Of a stretch of 7,962 nucleotides of DNA, positions 1 through 6,346 are shown in pieces. The stretch is from NCBI GenBank assembly GCA_946644025.1, contig CAMPCG010000126.1, forward strand, positions 1 to 7,962, given 5' to 3'. The DNA is from an uncultured Prevotellaceae bacterium. GTDB lineage: Bacteria; Bacteroidota; Bacteroidia; Bacteroidales; Bacteroidaceae. The notes below the pieces were generated by a model. The model was not told the DNA's origin. It saw only the letters and a list, made by a program, of their open reading frames with translations, and searched no databases. The stretch's first letter is position 1. Every line of letters begins with the position of its first letter. The translations under genes were made by a program, and so were the position numbers.

Positions 1-913
1 GAGCTTCAACGGCAAGGCCAAGGAGCGCTACGAGAACTACAAGCAGCAGCCGCTGCAGATGAAGTTCCCCCGCGGCTTCCAGGGCAAGCTGTCCCAATAC
101 GGCCTCAGCGCCCACCCCGCCGCCTCCTCCGCCGGTAAGCCCAAGGCAGCCATCATCCGCGAGAAGGGCACCAACGGTGAGCGCGAGATGGCCTGGAGCC
201 TCTATCTGGCAGGGTTTGACGTGAAGGACGTGATGATGACCGACCTCATCACCGGCCGCGAGACCCTCGACGAGGTTCAGATGATTGTGTTCTGCGGCGG
301 CTTCTCCAACAGCGACGTGCTCGGCTCCGCCAAGGGCTGGGCCGGCGCCTTCCTCTACAACCCCAAGGCCAAGGAGGCCCTCGACCGCTTCTACGCCCGC
401 CCCGACACCCTCTCGCTGGGCATCTGCAACGGCTGCCAGCTGATGGTGGAGCTGGGGCTGATTGACAATCGCAAATCTCCCACCCCTCACCCCTCAACCC
501 TCACCCCCAAGATGCTCCACAACGACAGCCACAAGTTCGAGAGCGGATTCATCACCCTGCAGATTCCCAAGAACGACAGTGTGATGTTCGGCTCACTGAG
601 CGGCTCGAAGCTCGGCATCTGGGTGGCCCACGGCGAAGGCAAGTTCTCGCTGCCCGGTGGTGAAGAGAAATACAACATCGTGGCTAAGTACAACTACCAC
701 GGCTACCCCGCCAACCCGAACGGCTCTGACTACGACGTGGCCGGCATCTGCTCTGCCGACGGCCGCCACCTGGCCATGATGCCCCACCTGGAAAGGGCCA
801 TCTATCCCTGGCAGTGCGGCTGGTATCTGCGTGGCCGTCGGCGTGACGAGGTGACGCCCTGGCTGGAAGCATTCGTGAACGCGAGGAAGTGGGTGGAGGC
901 CCATCAGCAATAA
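1..913 (+). CDS. purL: Phosphoribosylformylglycinamidine synthase, C-terminal part (5' end outside window)
   Basis: This is the C-terminal end of the large single-chain FGAM synthase, which converts FGAR, ATP and glutamine to FGAM in the fourth step of cytosolic purine synthesis. The frame is open from base 2, so the first ATG at 59 is internal. The visible 303 residues hold the linker and the class I glutamine amidotransferase domain. The nucleophile motif GICNGCQ is present, with the catalytic Cys codon at 425-427. The His and Glu of the triad lie in MPHLER (His at 785-787, Glu at 791-793). The ending, with PWQCGWY and DEVTPWLEAFVNARKW, is typical of Bacteroidetes PurL. An unusual Pro/Ser/Thr-rich stretch sits between GLID and KMLHNDS, encoded by a heptad array described separately. 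The stop TAA shares its last A with the ATG of the next gene. Family identity is seen directly from the motifs; activity is inferred. Confidence 0.97.
   Translation, partial: SFNGKAKERYENYKQQPLQMKFPRGFQGKLSQYGLSAHPAASSAGKPKAAIIREKGTNGEREMAWSLYLAGFDVKDVMMTDLITGRETLDEVQMIVFCGGFSNSDVLGSAKGWAGAFLYNPKAKEALDRFYARPDTLSLGICNGCQLMVELGLIDNRKSPTPHPSTLTPKMLHNDSHKFESGFITLQIPKNDSVMFGSLSGSKLGIWVAHGEGKFSLPGGEEKYNIVAKYNYHGYPANPNGSDYDVAGICSADGRHLAMMPHLERAIYPWQCGWYLRGRRRDEVTPWLEAFVNARKWVEAHQQ
466..507 (+). repeat. Heptad repeat array inside purL
   Basis: Four clear 7-bp units fill 480-507 (CCACCCC, TCACCCC, TCAACCC, TCACCCC). Two degenerate units (CAATCGC, AAATCTC) precede them, making 42 bp if all six are counted, which keeps the frame. 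The array encodes the run SPTPHPSTLTP, which does not resemble the rest of the amidotransferase domain. It falls in the loop between the nucleophile region and the conserved NDSHKFES segment, a place where extra residues can probably be tolerated. The outer boundary is uncertain because the first two units are weak matches. Confidence 0.7.
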
Positions 914-1464
914 TGAACATCTACGCAAAGAGCTTCGCCACCTTCTTCAAGATTGGGCTCTTCACCTTCGGGGGCGGCTACGCCATGATTCCGCTCATCG
1001 AGTCGGAGGTGGTGGAGAAGCACCGCTGGGTGACGAAGGAAGAGTTTGCCGACCTCATTGCCATTGCACAGAGCTGTCCCGGCGTCTTCGCCATCAACAC
1101 CAGCGTGTTTATAGGCTACAAGCTGCGCAAGGTGCGCGGTGCCGTGAGCTGTGCGCTGGGCACTGCCCTACCCTCGTTCCTCGTCATCCTACTCATCGCC
1201 ATCTTTTTCCACCAGTTTGAGGACAATCCCGTGGTGGCCGCCATGTTCCGGGGCATACGCCCTGCCGTGGTGGCCCTCATTGCCGTCCCCACGGTGAAGA
1301 TGGCCAGCCAGGCGAAGCTCAACCGCTACACCGTATGGATTCCCATCGTCTCTGCCCTGCTCATCTGGCTGCTCGGCGTGTCGCCCATCTGGATTATCTT
1401 TGTGGCCGCAGTAGGAGGATACATCTGGGGAAAGACACGACGACATGACGATATTTCGATATAA
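913..1464 (+). CDS. chrA: Chromate transporter family protein, short form, first of a pair
   Basis: This is a 183-residue membrane protein of the ChrA/CHR family in its short, single-domain form. Such proteins usually occur as tandem pairs thought to work together; characterised members export chromate, but the substrate here is unknown. The start is ATG at 913, which overlaps the purL stop as TAATG and suggests translational coupling. The family motif FTFGGGYAMIPL is at about residues 17-28. The second motif, AQSCPGVFAIN, at about 52-62, has PGV where the partner gene has PGP. Hydrophobic segments lie at about 77-99, 106-128 and 135-170. The last seven residues (RHDDISI) and the TAA stop are written entirely by the first three units of the 8-bp array at 1441-1560, so the native C-terminus was probably replaced or extended. 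A split long ChrA is unlikely because both halves carry their own N-terminal motif. Confidence 0.9.
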   Translation: MNIYAKSFATFFKIGLFTFGGGYAMIPLIESEVVEKHRWVTKEEFADLIAIAQSCPGVFAINTSVFIGYKLRKVRGAVSCALGTALPSFLVILLIAIFFHQFEDNPVVAAMFRGIRPAVVALIAVPTVKMASQAKLNRYTVWIPIVSALLIWLLGVSPIWIIFVAAVGGYIWGKTRRHDDISI

Positions 1465-1560
1465 CGAGATAACGATATAACGACATTTCGATATAACGAC
1501 ACTTCGATATAACGATATAACGATATAACGAGATAACGAGACTTCGACATAACGACACAA
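1441..1560 (+). repeat. 15-unit array of an 8-bp repeat between the two chrA genes
   Basis: Fifteen consecutive 8-bp units fit 1441-1560 without a single slip. The consensus is CGANAYWW, most often CGATATAA; variants include CGAGATAA, CGACATTT and CGACACTT. CGA and the A at position 5 are invariant in all 15 units; positions 4, 6, 7 and 8 vary. The array is AT-rich in otherwise GC-rich DNA. It begins inside the coding region of the first chrA gene, provides its stop codon (1462-1464), fills the intergenic spacer and ends two bases before the ATG of the second, whose start looks like the beginning of a sixteenth unit (CGAT). All units have the same orientation, there are no spacers, and I see no long hairpin. 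Confidence 0.97.
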
Positions 1561-1562
1561 CG

Positions 1563-2132
1563 ATGCTCTACTTAGACCTTTTCTGCACGTTCTTCGTCAT
1601 TGGCCTGTTTGGTTTCGGTGGCGGCTACGGCATGTTGTCGCTCATTCAGACGAAGGTGGTCCCCGTATGGATGACGACGGCCCAGTTCACCGACATCGTG
1701 GCCATCTCGCAGATGACGCCCGGCCCCATAGGCATCAACTCTGCCACCTACTGCGGCTACATGGCGTGCCACAACGCCGGCATGAGCCAGGCTGCCTCCG
1801 TGCTCGGCTCCGCCATTGCCACGTTCGCCCTGGTGCTGCCGTCGCTGGTGCTGATGATTATCATCAGCCGCCTGTTCATGAAGTACATGAAGACGCGCGC
1901 CGTGACCAGCATCTTCACCGGCCTGCGCCCCGCCGTAGTGGGCCTTCTGGCCGCTGCCACGCTGCTGCTTTGCAACCGCGAGAACTTCTCCACGCCGACA
2001 GAGAATCCGTGGCAGTTCTGGATTAGCGTGTTCCTCTTCGTCGCCACATACATAGGTACTAAGGTCTACAGGATAAACCCCATAAAGATGATTGCCATGA
2101 GTGCCGTGGCCGGACTGGTGCTGCTGTACTGA
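1563..2132 (+). CDS. chrA: Chromate transporter family protein, short form, second of a pair
   Basis: This 189-residue membrane protein is the partner of the upstream short ChrA protein; such pairs are expected to form one transporter in the inner membrane. The motif LFGFGGGYGML is at about residues 15-25, and the second motif, SQMTPGPIGIN, at about 49-59 is closer to the usual family form than in the first gene. Hydrophobic segments follow at about 78-105, 115-137 and 150-188. ATG at 1563 is chosen because it aligns the N-terminus with that of the upstream paralogue and no other start fits. It lies two bases after the last 8-bp repeat unit, with no Shine-Dalgarno-like sequence, so initiation must occur directly downstream of the array. 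Chromate as substrate is family knowledge, not shown here. Confidence 0.92.
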   Translation: MLYLDLFCTFFVIGLFGFGGGYGMLSLIQTKVVPVWMTTAQFTDIVAISQMTPGPIGINSATYCGYMACHNAGMSQAASVLGSAIATFALVLPSLVLMIIISRLFMKYMKTRAVTSIFTGLRPAVVGLLAAATLLLCNRENFSTPTENPWQFWISVFLFVATYIGTKVYRINPIKMIAMSAVAGLVLLY

Positions 2133-2155
2133 AAAAGGTGAAAAAGTGAAAAACT
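2130..2155 (+). repeat. Short A-rich direct repeat in the leader of the barrel gene
   Basis: The 23-base gap before the outer-membrane protein gene consists of about three near-copies of an 8-bp unit: GTGAAAAA occurs at 2138-2145 and 2146-2153, preceded by TGAAAAAG at 2130-2137. The first copy overlaps the upstream stop codon. It may be a small repeat array or simply the A-rich ribosome-binding leader common in Bacteroidetes. It is too short to decide. Confidence 0.5.
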
Positions 2156-5152
2156 ATGAATCGTCTCCTCCTTTTGCTTGTCGTCTGTGCAGCGACCTTG
2201 TCGCTGCCCTGCTTAGCCACCTCCGTCCAGGGCGACTCCACCGCAGTGAAGCCTAAGAAGGAACGCAAGGTTGAGCTCTACGGCAGTGTCTACGACTCGT
2301 TCACCAAGGTGCCCCTGAAGGCCCATGTCACGCTGATGCACGCCGAGGACTCGGCCGTGGTGGACACCGCCACCTGCTGGAACTGGGGCCGCGAGAGCTA
2401 CTACGAGATGAAGATTCCCGCCCGGCAGGGCAGCTATATAATAAAAGGTACGTGCGAGGGCTACGACGATGCGTGCCAGACCTACACCCTGCGCCACCTG
2501 GCACGCAACAACCGCTTCGAGCTGCCGCGACTGCTGCTCAAGAAGAAAGCCGACATCTGGCGCGAGGACTCGCTCGGCGGAGTCGTAGTCACGGGCACGA
2601 GGGTGAAGTTCGCCTACCGCGGCGACACGCTCGTCTACAACGCCTCGGCATTCAACCTGCCAGAAGGCTCCATGCTCGACGGTCTCATACGACAGATGCC
2701 CGGCGCAGAGCTGAAGGACAACGGCGACATCTACATCAACGGGCGAAAGGTGGACTACCTAACGCTCAACGGCAAGGACTTCTTCAAGGGCCAGAACAAG
2801 ACGATGCTCGACAACCTGCCCTACTTCACCGTGCGCGAACTGAAGGTCTACGACAAGTCGACGAAGCAGAGCCAGCTGCTGGGCCACGACGTGGAGAAGA
2901 AGGACTACGTGATGGACGTGCAGCTGAAGCGAGAGTACAACCGCGGCTTCATGGCCAACGCAGAGGCCGGACGAGGCACCGAGGACCGCTACATGGGCCG
3001 GCTCTTCGGCCTCTACTACGACGACAACACGCGGCTGTCGCTCTTCGGCAACGTGAACAATGTGAACGAGACGCGACGGCCGGGCAGCAACGGAGAGTGG
3101 AGCCCGGCGGAGATGCCCGTGGGACTGCGCACTACGAAGATGGCGGGCATGAACCTGAACACCGAGGACAGCAACAAGCGATGGGAGGAGACATTCGACG
3201 CCAACGTCACCTGGAGCGACGCGGAGAACGAGACACGCTCCGCCTCGGAGACCTTCGCCACCGTGGGAAGCATCTTCCGCGGCTCTCATTCGCAAAGCCG
3301 GCAGAAGGACTTCCGACTTCATGCCAATAACCACTTCCAGATGGAGAAGCCCTTCATACTCTGGAGCACCGTGGGCCTGGACTACAGCGACGGCGACCGC
3401 CACAGCAGCAGCCAGGACTCCACCTACCGCGACGCCCTCATCAACCGCACACTGAACAGCGGCCTGAACACCTACCGCACGCTCACACTGAAAGCCAGCG
3501 TGGGGCTGAGCAAGAAGTTCGAGTGGGGCGACTACGTCACACTCTCGCTCAACGGCAACTACAGCCGCAGCAAGCCTGCCGAGGGATTCAGCCTCAACGA
3601 CACGCACTACTACGCACAGGGAGCCGACAGCCTGGACCGCCGGCACTTCTACACCGACGGACCCAAGCGGTCGTATGACTACAGGGCACGCCTGGGCTAC
3701 ACCTTCCAGCTGCCGGGGCAGTGGTACGTCAGCGCCTCAGCCGACTACCATCAGGCCATGGCCGACAACCAGGACATGCGATACCGACTGGACCGCCTAG
3801 CGCTCTATTACAATCATCAGTCCTCAGTCTCCAGTCCTCAGTCTCCAGTCTCCAATCCTCAATCTTCAATCCTCAATCCTCAATCTTCAATCTCCTCCGC
3901 GCGTCCCCTGGACTGGCTCCCCTCCACACGCGAGGCCCTGGCCAGCGTCATCGACGACAACAGCAGCACCGAGTTCCACTTCGAGCGCAACTACGGCGGT
4001 TCCATAAACCTGCAACACACCACCGACAACAGCTATTTCGCCATAGATCTGCCCGTCGAGGCCACCCGCGAGCGGCTGCACCTGTGGGAGACATACATCG
4101 ACACCCTGGCCCGTCGCAGCTACACCACCTTCTCGCCCGGCGTGTCCTATTTCCGCTGGAACATAAAGAGCGGTTTGCAGCAGGCCACATACAGAATGAA
4201 CCGCCAGCAGCCCTCGCTTTCCAGCCTCATGCCCACCGGCGAAGATGCCAATCCCCTGGCCACAAGACTTAACAACCCCGGACTGAAGGCCAGCACCACC
4301 CACAATGCAAGCCTCGCATTCGTGTTCAACAATGACAGCACGCGCCGTTTCGCCAGCATCTGGACCTCGGCGTCCATAGTGCAGAACGCCTGGGGCACAC
4401 GCACTTTCTACGTACCCGAGACAGGCGGATATATCTTCCAGCAGGACAACATCAACGGCAACTGGAACAGCAGCCTCGGAGCCAGCTACCAGCGGCCTCT
4501 CGACCCCAAGAAACGTCTCACCCTGACCCAGCGCAACGACGTGGCCTACAACCACTCCGTAGACTTCAACGTGCTGTATGTCACGGTAGACCCCCAGTCG
4601 CTCGGCTCAGAGTTCACAGGAACCCCGGAAACCCCAGTTGTCCCAGGAGCCACAGCCTCCCCAGCCCTCTCCTCCCAGCCCGAGAAGAGCACCGTCCACA
4701 ACCTCACCCTCTCTGAGAGCCTCAAGCTGGAGTATCAGAAGGACAAGCTCACCGCCAGCGTAAGCGCCCACCTGGACTACCGACTGGCCAGCAGCCGCCG
4801 CGAGAGCTTCCAGCGCATCAACGCTTTCGACTTCGACTACGGCATGACCTTCAACTACACCATACCACTCGTCAAGCTTGACCTTGCCACCGACCTACGC
4901 ATGTACTCCCGGCGCGGCTACTACAGCTCGATGATGAACGACAACCACCTGGTGTGGAACGCACAGCTATCGCGCACCTTCCTCAAGGGCCGCATGACCG
5001 CCCGCCTACAGGCCTTCGACCTGCTACACCAGCTCTCAAACACGCAGTACACCGTCAACGCACAGGGCCGCACAGAGACCTGGCAGCAGTGCATACCGCG
5101 CTACGTGATGCTCTCGCTGGCCTACAAACTGACACAGAAACCGAAACGGTAA
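2156..5152 (+). CDS. Outer-membrane beta-barrel protein, TonB-dependent-receptor-like, with N-terminal regulatory-like domain
   Basis: This 998-residue outer-membrane protein has a Sec signal peptide (about residues 1-24). A carboxypeptidase-regulatory-like beta-sandwich follows at about 38-120 (VELYGSVYDSFTKVPLKAHVTL). A plug-like segment spans about 139-258, beginning LGGVVVTGTRVKFAYRGDTL and including the region around MPGAELKDNGDIYINGRKV. The rest is a large beta-barrel ending in PRYVMLSLAYKLTQKPKR. This arrangement matches the barrel family often annotated as outer membrane beta-barrel protein (OMP_b-brl_3 type) rather than a classical SusC, and no SusD gene follows. The ligand is unknown. 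Residues 553-580 are a Ser/Gln/Pro-rich insert encoded by a heptad array, and a Pro-rich loop at about 821-844 may be another insert. The start at 2156 is set by the signal peptide. The GH43 gene follows after 35 bases, so the two may share a transcript. Confidence 0.9.
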   Translation: MNRLLLLLVVCAATLSLPCLATSVQGDSTAVKPKKERKVELYGSVYDSFTKVPLKAHVTLMHAEDSAVVDTATCWNWGRESYYEMKIPARQGSYIIKGTCEGYDDACQTYTLRHLARNNRFELPRLLLKKKADIWREDSLGGVVVTGTRVKFAYRGDTLVYNASAFNLPEGSMLDGLIRQMPGAELKDNGDIYINGRKVDYLTLNGKDFFKGQNKTMLDNLPYFTVRELKVYDKSTKQSQLLGHDVEKKDYVMDVQLKREYNRGFMANAEAGRGTEDRYMGRLFGLYYDDNTRLSLFGNVNNVNETRRPGSNGEWSPAEMPVGLRTTKMAGMNLNTEDSNKRWEETFDANVTWSDAENETRSASETFATVGSIFRGSHSQSRQKDFRLHANNHFQMEKPFILWSTVGLDYSDGDRHSSSQDSTYRDALINRTLNSGLNTYRTLTLKASVGLSKKFEWGDYVTLSLNGNYSRSKPAEGFSLNDTHYYAQGADSLDRRHFYTDGPKRSYDYRARLGYTFQLPGQWYVSASADYHQAMADNQDMRYRLDRLALYYNHQSSVSSPQSPVSNPQSSILNPQSSISSARPLDWLPSTREALASVIDDNSSTEFHFERNYGGSINLQHTTDNSYFAIDLPVEATRERLHLWETYIDTLARRSYTTFSPGVSYFRWNIKSGLQQATYRMNRQQPSLSSLMPTGEDANPLATRLNNPGLKASTTHNASLAFVFNNDSTRRFASIWTSASIVQNAWGTRTFYVPETGGYIFQQDNINGNWNSSLGASYQRPLDPKKRLTLTQRNDVAYNHSVDFNVLYVTVDPQSLGSEFTGTPETPVVPGATASPALSSQPEKSTVHNLTLSESLKLEYQKDKLTASVSAHLDYRLASSRRESFQRINAFDFDYGMTFNYTIPLVKLDLATDLRMYSRRGYYSSMMNDNHLVWNAQLSRTFLKGRMTARLQAFDLLHQLSNTQYTVNAQGRTETWQQCIPRYVMLSLAYKLTQKPKR
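3811..3894 (+). repeat. 12-unit heptad array inside the barrel gene
   Basis: Twelve contiguous 7-bp units cover exactly 84 bp. The consensus is CARTCYY; the first, CAATCAT, is the most divergent. The 5' half favours CAGTCCT and CAGTCTC, the 3' half CAATCCT and CAATCTT, so the array looks like two blocks each spread by local duplication. Because 84 is a multiple of three, the frame is kept. The encoded insert is residues 553-580, a 7-residue periodicity of the type NPQSSIL / SPQSPVS. It lies between LDRLALYY and ARPLDWLP, probably in a surface loop or periplasmic turn. No unit gives a stop codon in any phase. Confidence 0.95.
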
Positions 5153-5187
5153 ATCAATATACTCAACAACAAAAACTAATTGCCGCT

Positions 5188-6291
5188 ATGAAAAAGCTAC
5201 TGATTCTGATGTTTGCGGCGACCCTTTCGCTGCCCGTTCTCCACGCTCAGCCCGACGGCCGCCAGCGCCGTCAGCACCCTCGCCGCATGGCCTATCAGGT
5301 GGACACCCTCATGGTTCACGACCCCGTGATGGCATTCGAAAACGGCACCTACTACCTGCTCTCCACCGGCATGGGCCTGCAGTGGGCCACGTCGAAAGAC
5401 CGCCAGTCGTGGATTATACAGCCCACGCCCTTCATAGAGCAACTGCCGGAATGGACGCGCGACAGCGTGCCCGGATTCCGCAACCACGTATGGGCCCCCG
5501 ACGTCATTCGCTGGAACGACCGCTGGTGGCTGGCCTACAGCTGCTCCACCTTCGGCAAGAACACCTCGGCCATTGGCCTGATGAGCAGCGACCGCCTTAA
5601 CGGACAGTGGCGCGACGAGGGCTGCCTCGTGGCGTCGAAAGAGGGCCGCGACCAGTGGAACGCCATCGACCCCGCCTTCGTCATCGACGACAACAACAAG
5701 CTGTGGGTCTCCTGGGGCTCGTTCTGGGACGGCATACAGCTGGCAAGAGTTAGGAGTGAGGAGTTAGGAGTTAGGAGTTCTGAAAGCGCAGCAACTCCTA
5801 ACTCCTCACTCCTCACTCCTAACTCCTCACTCCTAACTCCTCACTCAAAGACCATCGCCCGCCGCTTCCGCAAGGGCGACCCCAACGCACCTGAGAACCC
5901 CACGTCGCAGTTTGCAGGGCGTAACGCCATCGAGGCTCCCTTCATCCTGAAGCACGGCGGCTGGTACTACCTCTTCGTGTCGTGGGACTACTGCTGCCGC
6001 GGCGCCAAGAGCAACTACCGCGTGGCCGTGGGCCGCTCGAAGACCGTCGACGGCCCCTACGTCGACCGCGAGGGCAAGCCCATGACCGAGGGCGGCGGCA
6101 CGCTCTTCCTCGAGGGCGACAAGAAGGAGTTTGAGGCCGCAGGCCACTGCGCCGCCTACGACCTTCCCACCGGGGAGACCGTGTTCGTATGCCACGGCTA
6201 CGCCACACGACTCAACGGCGCCAGCATCCTCATACAAAGAAACGTGAAATGGACCGCCGACGGATGGCCAGAGCTGGAGACGCAGCGCTAA
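5188..6291 (+). CDS. Secreted GH43 glycosidase, probable arabinan endo-1,5-alpha-L-arabinosidase
   Basis: This 367-residue five-bladed beta-propeller enzyme of glycoside hydrolase family 43 probably cleaves alpha-1,5-linked arabinan in the periplasm or at the surface. A signal peptide covers about residues 1-20. The likely catalytic base is Asp45 in HDPVMAFENGTYYL, the pKa-setting Asp is Asp161 in AIDPAF, and the acid is Glu249 in AIEAPF. His320 in GHCAAY fits the metal-ligand position of arabinanases. The 116-residue Asp-Asp spacing is close to that of Cellvibrio Arb43A (D38, D158, E221), but Asp161-Glu249 is 88 against 63 there, which fits the extra repeat-encoded segment at residues 187-220. 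ATG 5188 is chosen because it gives the signal peptide; the frame is open further upstream only inside the previous gene. The final Arg codon and stop lie in the palindrome at 6286-6346. The exact substrate is inferred. Confidence 0.9.
   Translation: MKKLLILMFAATLSLPVLHAQPDGRQRRQHPRRMAYQVDTLMVHDPVMAFENGTYYLLSTGMGLQWATSKDRQSWIIQPTPFIEQLPEWTRDSVPGFRNHVWAPDVIRWNDRWWLAYSCSTFGKNTSAIGLMSSDRLNGQWRDEGCLVASKEGRDQWNAIDPAFVIDDNNKLWVSWGSFWDGIQLARVRSEELGVRSSESAATPNSSLLTPNSSLLTPHSKTIARRFRKGDPNAPENPTSQFAGRNAIEAPFILKHGGWYYLFVSWDYCCRGAKSNYRVAVGRSKTVDGPYVDREGKPMTEGGGTLFLEGDKKEFEAAGHCAAYDLPTGETVFVCHGYATRLNGASILIQRNVKWTADGWPELETQR
5747..5846 (+). repeat. Inverted heptad array (hairpin) inside the GH43 gene
   Basis: The left arm has five 7-bp units at 5747-5781 (GAGTTAG, GAGTGAG, GAGTTAG twice, GAGTTCT). 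The right arm has seven complementary-type units at 5795-5843 (CTCCTAA or CTCCTCA) plus a partial unit. The left arm 5747-5779 pairs with 5793-5825 at 32 of 33 positions, with a 13-base loop at 5780-5792 holding GAAAGCGC. The right arm runs three units past the hairpin. The frame stays open and encodes residues 187-220, including repeats of the form TPNSSLL. It sits between GIQLAR and KTIARR in a region that varies in GH43 enzymes. Confidence 0.95.
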
Positions 6292-6346
6292 ATGATAAAT
6301 GACAAATGAGAAAGCGCGTTTCTCATTTGTCATTTATCATTTAGCG
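6286..6346. repeat. Perfect 28-bp palindrome between convergent genes, heptad-built; possible bidirectional terminator
   Basis: The left arm 6286-6313 and right arm 6319-6346 are perfect reverse complements over 28 bp with a 5-base loop, GCGCG. Each arm is made of three heptads (AAATGAT, AAATGAC, AAATGAG on the left; the reverse complements on the right), closed by CGC at the base. The stop codon of the GH43 gene (6289-6291) is in the left arm and that of the convergent gene (TAA on the minus strand, 6341-6343) in the right arm. Its position suggests transcription termination or transcript-end protection for both genes. It is not a classical intrinsic terminator, since the stem is AT-rich and no separate T-run follows. 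Confidence 0.93.

Noticed and set aside
889..912. Earlier GTG start for the first chrA gene
   Set aside because: It would overlap purL by 25 bases and add residues that do not fit the family N-terminus; ATG at 913 aligns with the downstream paralogue.
593..928. Minus-strand open frames antisense to purL and to the barrel gene
   Set aside because: They are products of GC-rich codon use in the real genes and show no family features or conserved motifs.
1189..1560. Minus-strand open frames rich in YRYIVISLYR-like repeats across the 8-bp array
   Set aside because: An 8-bp repeat without stops in some phases makes an artificial 8-residue periodicity; the frames overlap the chrA gene on the other strand and resemble no known family.
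1441..1560. CRISPR array
   Set aside because: Units are 8 bp with no unique spacers, no leader and no cas genes.
913..2132. One full-length chrA broken by the repeat array
   Set aside because: Both halves have their own start and N-terminal FGGGY motif, as in normal short-form ChrA pairs; the array lies between genes rather than splitting one.
2201..2216. Lipoprotein signal (lipobox) in the barrel protein at LSLPC
   Set aside because: Proline before the cysteine does not fit a lipobox, and a barrel protein is expected to have an ordinary signal peptide.
4954..5187. Longer N-terminus for the GH43 gene starting at 4954
   Set aside because: It lies inside the barrel gene in another frame, and would bury the clear signal peptide that starts at 5188.
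6286..6346. Insertion-sequence terminal repeats
   Set aside because: There is no transposase and only five bases between the arms; it is a hairpin, not an element with cargo.
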